64,000 nt of DNA, taken from NCBI GenBank assembly GCA_025345505.1, contig JANVCC010000011.1:12375749-12439748 (forward strand). Direction: 5' to 3'. The translations under genes were made by a program, and so were the position numbers. This DNA comes from Todiramphus chloris collaris. Its lineage: Eukaryota > Chordata > Aves > Coraciiformes > Alcedinidae. Below are positions 1 through 11,088 of the stretch, piece after piece. Within the stretch, counting starts at the first letter, position 1, and each line of letters begins with the position of its first letter. The notes beneath the pieces were generated by a model, which saw only the letters and a list, made by a program, of their open reading frames with translations, searched no databases and was not told where the DNA came from.

Positions 1-500
1 TAATAGGATCATTAATGTAAATGCACCATTATGAAGATGTGCTGCTCATAAAGTGCTGAGAAAGCCTGCTAGTTGGATACATGCTAGTACATCTTAAAAA
101 GGAGAAAAAATAACTTGACCTGATCATTTCAACCAATTTACTGACTGACAGGTCTGACATCTGGGAAAGATTTTTGTTTCTGAGTAAGACTGTTAACAAA
201 ACACTGCAAAGACAATCTTTCTCTTAGAATTATTCCAATCTCCTTGATTTTCTTTATCTAGGTTCACCCAGAAACTCTTCACTGATTATTATTTTCCTCA
301 AAATAAACATCAGATGTAAGTTAGCATGTAATTTGCTCCATTAAGTACCTTTGATATCAGTGTCTGTCAGGAACTGTAGATACTCTGAGTGCTATAATAC
401 GAGGAATAGCTGTTTTATCAAGACTGTCTTTTCTTGGTCTCTTGAAGAGGCTGGGAAATTATCAGATCAGATTATCTTCCACAAGGCAGAATATGTTCTT
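1..500. other. AT-rich intergenic sequence, nothing recognised
   Basis: Unique-looking AT-rich sequence up to the 3' end of the first CR1 copy. A 60-codon open frame at 351-533 runs into that CR1 end and has no recognisable motif. I see no promoter, RNA gene or repeat here. Confidence 0.6.
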
Positions 501-1565
501 CATAGAATTGTTTTGGTTGCAAGAGACCTTTAAGATCATCAAGTCCAATCATTAACCAAGCCCTGTCAGGTCACCCCTGCACCATGTCACCCAGCACCAC
601 ATCTATATGTCTTTTAAATACCTCCAGGGATGGTGACTCAACCACTTCCCTGGGCAGCCTGTTTCAATTCTCTACAACCTTTCCTGTAAAGAAAAGTCTT
701 CCTAATATCCAATTAAAACTTCCCATGGTGCAACTTGAAGCCATTTCCTCCTGTGCTATCACTTCTTACTTGGGAGAAATTACTGAACCCCACCTCACTA
801 CAGACTCATTTCAAGTAGCTGTATAGAGTGTTAAGTGCAGGACCCTGCACTTGATTTTGTTGAAACTTCATGTCATTGGCCTCAACCCATTGATCTGTTC
901 CATCCAGATCCCTTTGTAAAGTCTCCTTACCCTCAAGCAGATCAACACTTCCACCTAACTTGGTGTTGTCTGCAAACTTACTCAGGATTCCCTCGATCTG
1001 TGTATCCATATCTTTGGTAAAGATATTAAATAGAATGAGTCCCAGTATTGAGCCCTTGGGAGCACAACTTGTGACCAGCTGCCAACTGAATTTAACTCCA
1101 TTCACTGCAGCTCCTAGGGCCTGGCCATCCAGACAGTTTTTTATCCAATGAAGTATACACCCATCCTAGACATAAGCACCCAGTTTCTGCAGGAGAACAC
1201 CATGGGAATATGTGTAGAAAACTATATTAAAATCTAAGTAGACAACTTCCACAGCCATTCCGTCATCCACTAAATAAGTCACTTTGTCATAGGAGATCAG
1301 GTTAGTCAAGGAGCACCTTCATTTCATAAACCCTTCATGACTGGACCTGATTGTCTGTTTGTCCTGTATGTGACGTGTGATGGCACTCAAATGACCTGCT
1401 TCATAACCATCCCCAGCACAAAGGTCTGAAGGTCATACTAATAGGCCTGTAGCTTCCCAGATCCTCCTTCTGGCCCTTCTTGCAGATGGGCATCAAATTT
1501 ACTAAATTCCAGTCCCCAGTTAGTCAGGACTGCTCATAAATGGTGGATGATAATGCTGATAAAAA
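501..1565 (-). mobile_element. CR1 LINE, minus strand, 5'-truncated and internally deleted
   Basis: Read on the minus strand this is a CR1 retrotransposon remnant. The low-coordinate end is the element's 3' end: a terminal octamer relative (CATAGAATTG at 501) followed by the reversed CR1 tail with its GGCAGCCTG block. From about 835 to 1560 it corresponds to the reverse transcriptase (RT) coding region, including the reversed LDFSKAFD-type and FADD-type blocks. The catalytic FADD box reads FADN, with a following TKLGG. The sequence passes from just after the FADD region almost directly to YSYLK and the 3' tail (junction near 826-836). Several hundred bases that encode the RT thumb in other copies are therefore missing. 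The upper boundary, near an A-rich stretch at 1580-1615, is where CR1 similarity stops. Certain as CR1; edges are good to about 20 bases. Confidence 0.93.
806..1105 (-). pseudogene. CR1 ORF2 reverse transcriptase fragment
   Basis: A 99-residue open frame inside the minus-strand CR1. It carries the RT signature region: a degraded SGVPQGS-like block (SCAPKGS), LILFNIF, then [11 protein letters not shown] around residues 42-52, then a QRDLD helix. In active CR1 enzymes the box is FADD, and both aspartates bind the catalytic metal; here the second is Asn. The frame ends by crossing the internal deletion into YSYLK. It is a dead fragment of the polymerase that would copy CR1 RNA at a nicked target, not a cellular gene. 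Confidence 0.85.
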
Positions 1566-2763
1566 GGAGTTGAACAACTCAAAAAAAGAAAGTGAAAAAA
1601 CCCAAAGAAAAAAAGTCTTCTGTCAGTCAAACATATTTCAGAGCATTTAATATAGTTAATTTGGCACTTTTCAGCTTTCACATATTTCCCTATATTTATT
1701 ATGACTTTTTAAATGCTTATTTTCTGCCAAGTGATTCATAATAGGTTTAGAGAACTAGGGAACAAGTGCTATTATTTTTTATGTAAATTGTTTGGAGGCG
1801 AAGGACTGAAGACATATTAAAAGAATATAAAGGTATCTGTTTGGAGATCTATTTTTTAACTAATTGAAGAATCATGTTATAAATTGGCCATTGAGTGATG
1901 CATAAAATTATTGCAGATCTTCACTGTTCCCAGCAATTTATATTTCCAAGGTGAAACCTTTACATTTGTATTACTTCTTGCCCTACATTTGAATCCACAC
2001 ACAGCCATGTTATAGTGACCTCAGGAGATTCTAGTCATGTTGCAGGCCAGAAGATTTTTGCTAAATCATGTAATGGTTCAGCGCTGTATGTTAACTCAGC
2101 CAAGCAACATCTTCCTCCCAAATGAGCAACCTCTATAAAGGGTGACACCCCTAACTGGCTACTGAAGTCTGGGAGTTCACTTCTAATTAGAGATGACAAA
2201 ACCTTGACACAATCAGTAGCACTGGGAACTGAAATTCGGTTTCTTGAGTAAAACAAAGTCTTCAGTTTTTTCCTTTCAACATTATTAAGAGCCCTGAGGA
2301 TAATAACAGAATGTGAGAGAAAGATAATATGATCAAAAAGATGCAATTCTCCACCTTCTTTACCTGTGGCATGAAGAAGGTTTAAAAAAAAGTATATTTT
2401 AGGAGCACATACAGCAACAGAAGAAATTAGTACACTTTCATGGAACTCAGGAAATGTTAGACAGAACATTGCAAATGCAAGTTTTTATTTAAATAGCACT
2501 AATTTGCCAAATATTTTAGAAGAGTAATAGAAAGGAATCAATACATATCTGTAGTTTGAATGAAGCAAGTGTATTATTTATTACTTTTAAACTATTTATA
2601 AAAATCTACAAAGGGGTCTCAGATGGTCATGTATTTATAGTGGGTGGAAATTTCAGTCACCTTTTTCAAGACCTTGTTTTTTTCACTGTTTATAAGCAAA
2701 GTGAAAATGTTTACTCTTATGTAGTTTAATGAAAACTAATGTGTCAAGATGGTCCTTGTCAGA
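1566..2763. other. Intergenic sequence with one 144-codon minus-strand open frame
   Basis: Begins with an A-rich stretch (about 1580-1615) and is otherwise unique and AT-rich. The minus strand is open for 144 codons at 2035-2469. I recognise no family in it. A stop-free run this long is expected less than once in a window of this composition, but not so rarely as to prove coding. No splice, promoter or poly(A) context supports it. Confidence 0.45.
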
Positions 2764-2842
2764 CAGCTCTGGCTGATCGTGCTTGAGCAGGAGGTTGGAC
2801 TAGGTGATCTCAAAAGATGCATTCCAGCCTCACAATTCTGTG
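2764..2842 (+). mobile_element. CR1 LINE 3' end fragment, plus strand
   Basis: About 80 bases matching the CR1 tail: CTTGAGCAGGAGGTTGGAC, then GGTGATCTC, then CATTCCAGCC and a terminal AATTCTGTG. It is a severely 5'-truncated insertion, the commonest CR1 form. An AATA tetranucleotide run directly follows the octamer. Confidence 0.85.
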
Positions 2843-2858
2843 AATAAATAAATAAATA
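2842..2858. repeat. (AATA)n short tandem repeat
   Basis: About four AATA units immediately downstream of a CR1 3' end. It probably arose at the insertion junction or from a mutated tail. Confidence 0.7.
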
Positions 2859-5800
2859 TAGCAAAAGTGGATCAGGGAGTTAATGCGCTTACCTTTAAAC
2901 TCAGGATTATGCCTCTGGATTTGATCTAAAAAGTAGATGCATTTGATTCTCACAGGTTACTTGTACAATTGCCCACTAGGTAAAAGCAACATATTCATTT
3001 GGAGGTACAATAAGAATGCAGTATTCTGCCTCTCCTGACAGAAACAGAGTAAAGGTTGTTGTGAACAGATTAAGCTATTTTGAAAAGCTCGATGTGGATT
3101 GATATGAAAGGTCATGGAGAGGTCATGACATGCTGTGGACTCAATGTATCCAAATGGACACATGGTTTCTACCAGTGTTTTTGTACTGATGTCCATGGCT
3201 TTTAAGAAATCAGCAGTTTGCTGAAAAAAATCTGAGACGTACTTTTTGCCAGTAAGAGTAAGATGATGCAGTAGGGAAGAAATGGCTTGAGGAGACTGCC
3301 AAGCTAGTGACCTCTGAGGAACTTACAGTTTGACGGTTGTTTTAAGATTCAGGTAATTGAACTCAGTTCTGCTTTTGAATGCATAGATACAAAGCTTTTT
3401 ATTAAATGCCAAGGAGTATACTTGATGGAATAAAATTTACCAAAATTAATATGCATTGCTTCAGAAAAATAATGCAATGTTAAAAGGAAATGTAATATGC
3501 AATCTTAAAGATAAGTGATTTGCATTCATATAAGAGTTCCATGACCAAATATCAAATATGAGACTCATGCCTCCAACCACATCACATGTCCAGTTCAACA
3601 TAAGATTAGAACAACAAACACAGTCCACAAGAACCCCTTGAATATTAAGGGCAATTCTCTGTAATTGTAAGCAGCTATAAGAAATACATCAAGGTCAGAA
3701 GGGTCTGTGGTACTTTATTAAATGTGAGATTTTTTCAAATATGTCTGTTCGTCTGGAACAATTAGTTTAGTATTTGGACAGATGCAGTGAAAAGTAAAGT
3801 TTTTAACATTCTCAGTGACAGACTTTTACCTCTGAAATTCTTTACTGAAGGAAATTAGAAGCTATTTTCTGAATACAATTCAAAACATTCTTTTATTCAG
3901 CAGGCAAAAATACAACTATTTAACAGATGGATATAGTAACCATAATAGGATTTACTCCATGGAGAAAGCAGGATGTCCTGGTCTGCAAGCCAATTAGTCT
4001 ATCTCCAATTATTTTGTGTCTCAGAGGAAGACTGTTGATTCAGGAATCCAATTCCCACTTGAGTTTATTTAAAATCAGTCCATTTTCTAGGGGTTGACCA
4101 TTAAATCAAAATCTTTTAAGACTAACTGATATTATGGGATTATGCACTGTTGTGGGAGATTTACTATTTCTATCTGTGCACAACTGTTTAATTCCAATTA
4201 CAAATATGCTCCATGGCAGTAGAAAAGCCCAACACAGTTCATAATGCATGGAAAGTGTATATATTGATTCTTTTACCAGATGAAAGTAAAAAACCCTCTC
4301 ACATTGTATGTTTTTGATTTTGTGGAGGCAGAGGAAACATCTTAAGGACCAGGACACGAGGGAGTCTATGATAATAGAATAACATCACCTCTCAAAAACT
4401 CTCACTTGTAGGGATTGTCGGGTAAATGCACACGAGCATCTATAGATCTGTGTCAGGTTAACCTCAGTCACTGTCTCTTTCCATCAGAGAGTGCAGAAGA
4501 GAGAGTATTCAGTCTGAATCAATGTTTAGAAGTACACAATACTGAACTGAAGCAAAGCAAGTGTTCATATGCACTTAAAAATACACACACACAAGCTGCT
4601 AAAAAGTGTTCCTTTTTAATTTCTTGTCTTGATCCCCCTGTTGTGTGTCACTTTCCAACTTGGCAGCTTAGAGCTGGCTCTTGCCAAGCTTCACTTTTCC
4701 TTCCCCATTTTAATCTTTCTTTCTGGTAGCTCTGGGTTAGCCTGAGATTTAACCTTGCAAATATCTTTGATACATGCATATAGATTTGACAAATATTTTC
4801 AGAACCTCTATATTGCTATATTGACAGCTATGATTTTCACATTGAAGACAAGACTTTTTTTTGGGGGGAGTAAGCACAAGATTTTTAATTATTATTTATT
4901 TTTCCCAGGAAATAAATATTTAACTTCCAAATATTCATGCAGCACTATATATATGTTAAAGAAAACCCCAAACCCAAACCTACTTTTCTGTGCTGTCTAT
5001 TTATATGCCATCGGTGCATAAAAGTATGTTAAGAGAGTAATTGTCACAGAGCTGTCTAGTACTACTACTCCTGTGGATGTGATAGAAAGTCAGGGAAGTA
5101 AACTAAGCCTTGAGTTCACCGCTTAATATGTCACATATGTGTATAAAAGTGTCAGATGAGTTCACCACTTAATACATCACATGTGTGTAAAAGTGTCAAG
5201 CTATGCTACTGCAGAAGGAGAGATGGAGAAGGGCTCTTCAAAGAAGAGGAAACATGTTGGGTTTTGATTGATTTACAGGCTGACATCCCACACTTTTAGT
5301 GAGAAATTTTGTATTGCCCTCATGGTGAAAGTTTCATCTAATTATTAAACACTGGGAGTATCTAAAACAACCAGAACTAAATTTACTTGGTACCAGTAAA
5401 GGGTAGTCTTTTCTTTGATATGATATTGCATGATGCTACTCGAATAAATGCATAACATTTTTAAGTGTTCTTTAATTAGGCAATGTTTGGGACTTCTTCA
5501 GTACATTAAATATTTCCTCATTCCACAAAATTGAATTCTTCATCAGAATACGTTATTGTTTCCAACATGCAAGCTTCTAAGAAATGTAGTCATTTAGGGG
5601 ATAAAAGGAGAGATTAACTATTAATGCAATGTGTTGTCAATATTTGACACCCTACTTAGCATGACCATTATCTTCTACAATCTACAAAATTTATTCTTCA
5701 TGCTCCCACTGTATTACTAGAGTGCCATATGGCCGTGCTTGTTTTTCTTCAAATAATTTTTACATAAACAGCTGGTGAGCTGTTTTCTTTGTAACATGGC

Positions 5801-7419
5801 ACATATTTTCCAAGACAGTTAGGAAGGATTGATGTAAAGCTAATATCTGCAATGCTTTGCTTGTCAGGGTTGTAAGGAAACTCATATGTATTATTCAAAA
5901 ACTCCAAGCTCATTCTGTGTTTTTGTTGCTTTGGAGGGAGCCCTTTTTTTCTTAATTGACTGCTGAGTGAAAAGATTACATTTTCCCACTTTCCACTGAT
6001 ATAATCTTTGAAATAAGACTTAGTGTAGATGAATGCTTAATCACACAAAAGACAGTCAAATTATAAAGTCTTGTGGAAGCTCTTTAATATTAATTTGATG
6101 AAAAGCTGTAGTTCAGCTAGCCTGGAATTTTACCCCTGGCACCTTATGTAAAGGTAAATCTCAGATGACTGGCAGCAAGGGGATTATTTCATTTACAGGT
6201 AACCAATTTATCTAATTTACTGCTTTATCCTATGAAATTCAGAGGGAACAGTACAGTATAAACAGTAACAAAAGCTAAGTTAAAGTTGGATTTAAAATCT
6301 TTTTCTTAGCTATCAAATATATTTTTTCAAGGACATGCACAAAAGCCTGTTTGAGCCAGTGATGTTAGTTTGCAATAAGCTTTATGTGAAAATTAATTTT
6401 CACAACACGTGTCTGAAAAGTTTTGCAACATTCCTGTATCTCATTTATAAATAAAGTATATCACAGGTGATTATGAAAACAAAAGGAAACTTAACACTTT
6501 AAGAAAGATGACTAAATACTTTACAGATTTACTTTAGAAGCAAGACTTTTTGTTGTTTTCACAATTATGAGTAATAAATATATATTTTACTAGTGGTCAA
6601 AGCAAGCATTTTTGAAGGAAATATACATCATGTGGTATTTGACAGTTATTGAAATGTGTGGGAAATTCTGGGCTGGTGATGTAAAATTTCAAGTGAGTTG
6701 ACTGCTGTTAGAAATATAGAGCAAGTTTCCCTCTCTTATGCCAGACTGTCACAGTGATTTACAGGACATCAGAAAGTTTAGTGGTGGAATACAGGTGTAG
6801 GACTACATTAAAATGGTCATTTGATGGCATCTATACACATTCATTCCTGCCAGCAAGAACCTGTAATAGATTCTTCAGCTCAAGGATCTGGTACTTGATT
6901 TTTCTTTTATAAGTAGGTTTTCGTGCCTGTTTGTACAGACATGATCTGCAGATTAAAACAATAAACTGAAAGGTAAATTAACATGCTCCTGAATTCTGCA
7001 GGGAATAGCAAACACTGCTGAAATTAAATAAAGAAATTTACCAATAAGTACCAGTTTTTAAAAAAGATCAGGACTTTTTGTGGAATACTTAGAAATTCCT
7101 GGGAGGCTCATCCTTGAATTTGTTTGGTGTATGGACTAGCTGCTGCTGCTACTTGAAGCAATTGCTCATTATAAAGCCATCTCAAGGATTAATAGTTAAT
7201 TCTACCTAAATTGAATAATTTTTTATATTTCATCAGTAGATGACTAAGAAAGTTTTAAGCCTGCTTAGGCTGATGTGGACAGAAGATGTGCAGGAGCTGG
7301 CCAAAATGAATGAAAGAATGAAAATTTGACAGTTTAAGAGGCGAGAAGTAAATGTTCCCACATCCTTACTGCCTTTTATATTCACCCTACTTTGAATCCA
7401 GCAAGCACTCTGGTAAGCT
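2859..7419. other. AT-rich intergenic stretch
   Basis: I see no gene or recognisable transposon. Open frames at 2957-3196 (minus), 4106-4357 (minus), 4415-4729 (plus) and 4755-5021 (plus) lack motifs and read like chance. A short CA run lies near 4582-4593 and a diverged tandem duplication at 5112-5200 (listed separately). Confidence 0.6.
5112..5200. repeat. Diverged 46-bp tandem duplication
   Basis: Two adjacent copies begin GAGTTCACC and end near AAAAGTGTCA. Unit 1 starts at 5112 and unit 2 at 5158. They differ by several substitutions and a small gap, so the duplication is not recent. Confidence 0.85.
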
Positions 7420-7870
7420 TTGCTGCCCAGACATCCATATCACCTTTTGGTTGTCAAAGAAGCTATGTCATTTGATCTAGACTGGAGCCTGAAGCAGTTT
7501 ATTGCTGCTGGACAAAAAGAAGATGGTGGACAAAAAGAAGATGGTGGACAAAAAGAAGTCCATCTTCTGGATTTCTTTTTGTCCCAATCATCTACCAAAG
7601 AAAAGGAAAATTTTGAGCTACAAGTGGCCCATCTCTACAGCTGCATAGGTTCTCAAGAAAATATCGGATCACCAAAGGAAGGAAAGAATGCTGGGAATGA
7701 CACTGGGAATCCTATCAGCAGGACGTGACATAGGCCCAAATGGGCCTTCTGCTCAATGTATGTTTGCAAGTTCAGAGCATAAGGGCATTGAGGATGCCAA
7801 CTGCTTACTCAACACACATGTCCCAGTTTTCTCTGTTGTTGCAGAACATTGTCATAACTGTTCAGTATAA
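7420..7870 (+). other. Unrecognised open segment containing an 18-bp in-frame repeat
   Basis: Two overlapping plus-strand frames (7420-7728, 102 codons; 7688-7870, 60 codons) cover a stretch slightly richer in GC than its surroundings. The first contains a period-6 peptide repeat (GQKEDG twice, then GQKE, about residues 31-46) produced by an 18-bp DNA repeat. The rest is hydrophilic with no signal peptide or membrane segment. I recognise no domain. No upstream promoter is evident; AATAAA-like words occur near 8004 but are common in AT-rich DNA. It could be a processed pseudogene fragment, an old repeat or chance. Confidence 0.3.
7509..7584. repeat. 18-bp tandem repeat followed by an inverted copy of its parts
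   Basis: The unit TGGACAAAAAGAAGATGG occurs at 7509-7526 and 7527-7544, with a partial third copy at 7545-7558. The next 26 bases (7559-7584) are the reverse complement of the same two modules, GGACAAAAAGAA and AGAAGATGGA, in a slightly different spacing. The block could fold into a hairpin. Confidence 0.9.
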
Positions 7871-8439
7871 TTATTTTGTCCCGTAAGTGCAAATATGTTT
7901 GCTAGTGTGTTGGACTATTTTCTTCTTTTCTTTCCAAATAACTGATTATGTGTGTGCTACATTTTCTTATTGAAATTGTGCAGTAATACTGCCTTAAAAT
8001 AGTAATAAAAATCATGTGATAGACCACTTTGCATTGTTAAAATTGTATTTTATGACTCTGTTTCATCCTGGTACTCATATTCTGCAGTTTAAGTTGTGTT
8101 TGTACAATATAGGCATTATTTTTTCTGCTGTGCCATACCAACTACAAAACACTTAGATCCATGGGAAAACTTGACAAACAGTCAATTACAGCTATGGTAA
8201 TACATAAGTAAATAAATAGACTTCAAATATTTCTTAAGTAATGGAAAACTATGGCAATAAATGCTTGTTGAGGGAATTAGTGAATACAGGTAAGCTAAAG
8301 AAATGTCTAAATATTTTTAGATAAACCATGATTTGACTTCCTATAAAGCAATTTATTTTGGGAAATAAGTAATACTTAAGCTTTGAACAACTGCTATATC
8401 TATATAAGGTGTTATATTTTAACAGTTAAGAGCTATTTT
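7871..8439. other. AT-rich intergenic spacer
   Basis: Nothing recognised between the 18-bp repeat region and the 5' edge of the large CR1. Confidence 0.6.
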
Positions 8440-8466
8440 TAACTCAGACAGAACACCCACAGAAAC

Positions 8467-8805
8467 ATGCAGCCATCCAGGTCACAGGCTGTAAGGAATG
8501 CCATAGCACTGGCAACTAATGACAGTGATGGGAACTGCTGCATATGGTGTGAACAGGCAGACGATGTCCTCTTCTGCGTAACTAAGTTACAAGAGGAAGT
8601 TGAAAGGCTGAGGAGCATCAGGGAGGATAAGCAGGAGAAAGACAGGTGGAGCCAGGCCCTGCCTTCCCTCAAACAGAAATGGAAGCAACCATCAGAAAGC
8701 ACCCATGATCAGCAAGACCCTGCACCCTGCCCCTATCAGACCAGAGACAGTAGTCTCGATGGGGGAAGTGAACGGAGGCAAGTTCATCGTTGCGGCAACA
8801 GGTGA
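8467..8805 (+). pseudogene. CR1 ORF1 N-terminal fragment (Cys motif and coiled coil)
   Basis: A 112-residue open frame with the CR1 ORF1 start region: a cysteine cluster (C25-x2-C28, with C37) and then a charged helix, KLQEEVERLRSIRE, at about 40-53, followed by a WSQALPSL block. In CR1-like elements the ORF1 N-terminus carries a zinc-binding module and a coiled coil thought to serve RNA binding and oligomerisation. Here the frame stops at 8805, well before the esterase-like domain, so it is truncated by a frameshift or stop. The Met at 8467 fits the usual ORF1 start context. Assignment rests on my recognition of the SIRE/SLPSL block. Confidence 0.8.
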
Positions 8806-8989
8806 ACTCTTTCCTTGCCCACCTCACACACACCCCCCCAGTGCCACTGAAGAACATATATGAGGCCCTGGTTGAGAAAGACCAGACAAATGAGGATAAC
8901 GGTCAATGAACAACCTACACCCAACATTCATATGCCATCAGAAAGGCCTACTGCACGTGTCACAACTGCATCCACAAGAAAAAAAAAAA

Positions 8990-9470
8990 GGGTTATAATT
9001 GTATTCCTTCTGAGATGACTAGAGTGTCCAGTATGCCGGGCACACCTTTCTCATAGGGAAGTCTGCTGTCTCCCTGGAGCCTGGGTTAAGGACATCACCA
9101 GGAAACTTCCTAGCACGGTACAATCCTCAGATTATTATCCATTGCTGGCCTTCTATGTAGGCGGTGAGCACACTGAGAATAGTAATATAAGAACAATCAA
9201 AAGAGACTTTATAGCCTTGGGATGACTGGTGAGGGATTGTAGTGCACAAATTATCTTTTCCTCTATCCTTCCAGTGGCAGGCAGCAACATCAGATTGAAC
9301 AGGCAAATACATGGCTTCATAGCTGGTGTCACCATAACAATTTTGGGTTTTTTTGACAATGGGATGACCTAAACAGCAGCAGGTTTGCTGACACCTAATG
9401 GGAAACAGCTTTCTCAAAAGGGGGAAGAGAGTCTGCACAAGAGATTTCAGGGCTGATTGACAGGGCTTTA
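8990..9470 (+). pseudogene. CR1 ORF1 esterase-like (SGNH/GDSL) domain remnant
   Basis: In one plus frame (codons in phase with 9055) the translation gives REVCCLPGAWVKDITRKLP, then DYYPLLAFYVGG, IKRDFIALG, QIIFSSILPVAG and GFFDNG. This is the conserved order of the esterase-like domain of CR1 ORF1 proteins. In-frame stops occur near 9223 and 9370. Upstream, near 8990-9015, the expected GDS-type nucleophile block is not readable: the VIIV strand runs almost directly into a S/F-LLR segment, as if the Gly-Asp codons were deleted. A 103-codon minus-strand frame over the same bases (9127-9438) is a shadow. The domain is certain as a CR1 relic; the lost catalytic block is my manual alignment. Confidence 0.78.
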
Positions 9471-9515
9471 AATTGGATGTGAAGGGGGAGGGCCATATAT
9501 CCAGACTAGCTAGAG

Positions 9516-10421
9516 ATGGCCATGGGTATTGTATTCCAGCACTTGTCGGGCAGCATGCTTACATTTTTAAGAACCAGGAGGTCTTCCACCCCCTCTCTGA
9601 AATTCTTATACACCAATACACAAAGCATGGGGAATAAGCAGGAGGAACTGGAGATCTATGTTCAGTCACAGGGCCATGATATTGCCATTACTGAGACATG
9701 GTGGGATAGCTCACATGACTGGAATATTGTCATGGACAGTTATGTACTTTTTAGGAAAGACAGACCAGCAAGATGAGGCAGTGGAGTTGCTCTTTATGTT
9801 CATGAGCAATTGGAATGCATTGAGCTCTTCCTGGGTGGGGGGTGAAGAACTTGTTGAAAGCTTATGGGTGAGAAGGAGCATGCAAATATGTGACACTGTT
9901 GTGGGTGTCTACTACAGACCACCAAACCAGGAAGAAGATGTTGACGAGACCTTCTACAGGCAGCTGGAATCACACGCCCTGGTGACTTCAATCACCCTGA
10001 TATTTGTTGGAAAGGCTATACAGCGAGCCATACTCAGTCCAGAAGGCTCTTGCAATGAATGCATCAATGATAACTTCCCAATGCAGGTGTTCAAAGTGCC
10101 AGTTAGGAAGGGAGTCCTGCTGAACCTTGTATTAACAAACAAGGTTTGATAGGGGATATGAAGGTTGTGGGCAGCCTTGGTGGTAGTGATCATGACATGG
10201 TAGAGTTTAGTATCATACAAGGAAGAAGCAAGGCCATAAGTAAGATTGCAACCCTGGACTTCAGGAGGGCTAACTTTGTCCTCTTCAAAGACCTACTTGG
10301 AGGAATCCCTTGGGCTAAGCCTCTAGAAGGTAAGGGGGCCCAAGAGAGCTGGTTGATATTCAAACATTACTTTCTCCAAGCTAAAGACAGGTGCATTCCT
10401 CTGAGTAAAAAAATCAAGTAG
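9516..10421 (+). pseudogene. CR1 ORF2 AP-type endonuclease domain, frameshifted
   Basis: The endonuclease that nicks target DNA for CR1 insertion. It is spread over three open pieces. At 9516-9776: LYTNTQSMGNKQEELE, then AITETWWD, which holds the catalytic Glu. At 9658-10149, another phase: VVGVYYRPPNQEE and VRKGVLLNLVLTNK. At 10146-10421, back in the first phase: GGSDHDMVEF with the catalytic Asp-His, then DFRRANFVLFKDLL. The GDFN block (9981-9992) is intact but lies in the first phase while the surrounding open frame is the second, so at least two frameshifts bracket it. All catalytic blocks of the fold are still readable, so the element was competent when inserted. Confidence 0.9.
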
Positions 10422-10926
10422 AGGAGGCAGGAGACCTGCATGGATGAGCAAGGAGCTGCTAAAACACTCAAGTGGTAAAATGAAGTTCATAGCATGTGGA
10501 AAAAGGGACTGCTCTCTTGGGAGAATTATAGGAACTCTGTCATGGTTTGTAGGGGGGCAAGAAGGAAGGCCAAGGCCCTCTTAGAATTAACTTTGGCAAA
10601 GGAAGTAAAGGAGAGCAAGAAGGGCTTCTTCAAATACATCAATGGTAAAAGCAAGACTAGGGAAAATGTGGGCCCACTACTGCATGATGCAGGAGACCTG
10701 TCAACAGAGGATACAGAGAAGGCAGAGTTACTGAATGCCTTCTTGCTTCAGTCTTCACTGCTAAGACCAGCCCTTAGGAATCCCAGACCCTGGAAGTAAG
10801 AGTGAAAGCCTGGAAAGAGGAAGTCTCTCCACTGGTTGATGAGGTTAGAAATCACTTGCATAAACTGAACACACACAAATACAAGGGCCCTGATGGGCTG
10901 CACCCATGAGTGCTGAGGGAGCTGGC
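10422..10926 (+). pseudogene. CR1 ORF2 linker and N-terminal RT segment
   Basis: Continues the endonuclease towards the polymerase. The frame at 10494-10799 reads WKKGLLSWENYRN, then LELTLAKEVKESKKGFFKYI and DTEKAELLNAF, the conserved region between endonuclease and RT. After a short degraded piece, GPDGLHP appears near 10887-10906, with a stop (TGA) immediately after it, then LRELA. There it is broken by the LTR at 10927; the same codons (LADVVALPFSIIF) resume at 11663. Confidence 0.88.
10922..10926. repeat. Target site duplication CTGGC, left copy
   Basis: Five bases directly left of the LTR; identical to 11663-11667. Joining the flanks across one copy restores continuous CR1 RT coding order. 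Confidence 0.9.
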
Positions 10927-10982
10927 TGTCCCATGTTCGTGAAGGATTCCCATTTCACAAAGGATGGCACCCACACACACAC

Positions 10983-11068
10983 AGCTAATAAGCGAAACCG
11001 ATTTTATTCAAGCACTCACACACACAACTAATACGAAAAACCAATGTTATTCAAGCAAACCCAACTAG
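10983..11068. repeat. 43-bp tandem duplication inside the LTR covering the poly(A) signal
   Basis: Unit 1 starts AGCTAATA at 10983 and unit 2 AACTAATA at 11026. Both contain a TTATTCAAGCA-like core, so on the minus strand there are two potential signals: AATAAA in one and AATAAC in the other. Confidence 0.85.
11003..11008 (-). promoter_or_regulatory. LTR polyadenylation signal AATAAA
   Basis: TTTATT on the plus strand, AATAAA on the minus, correctly placed between the TATA-like box and the LTR 3' end. Confidence 0.75.
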
Positions 11069-11082
11069 TTACCAAACATCCC

Positions 11083-11088
11083 TATATA
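11083..11088 (-). promoter_or_regulatory. LTR TATA-like box
   Basis: TATATA within TGTATATAGG on the minus strand, 80 bases upstream of the poly(A) signal. It is the likely core promoter of the LTR. Confidence 0.6.

Noticed and set aside
9127-9438. 103-codon minus-strand frame
   Set aside because: It is antisense to the CR1 ORF1 esterase-like region, whose sense translation matches known blocks.
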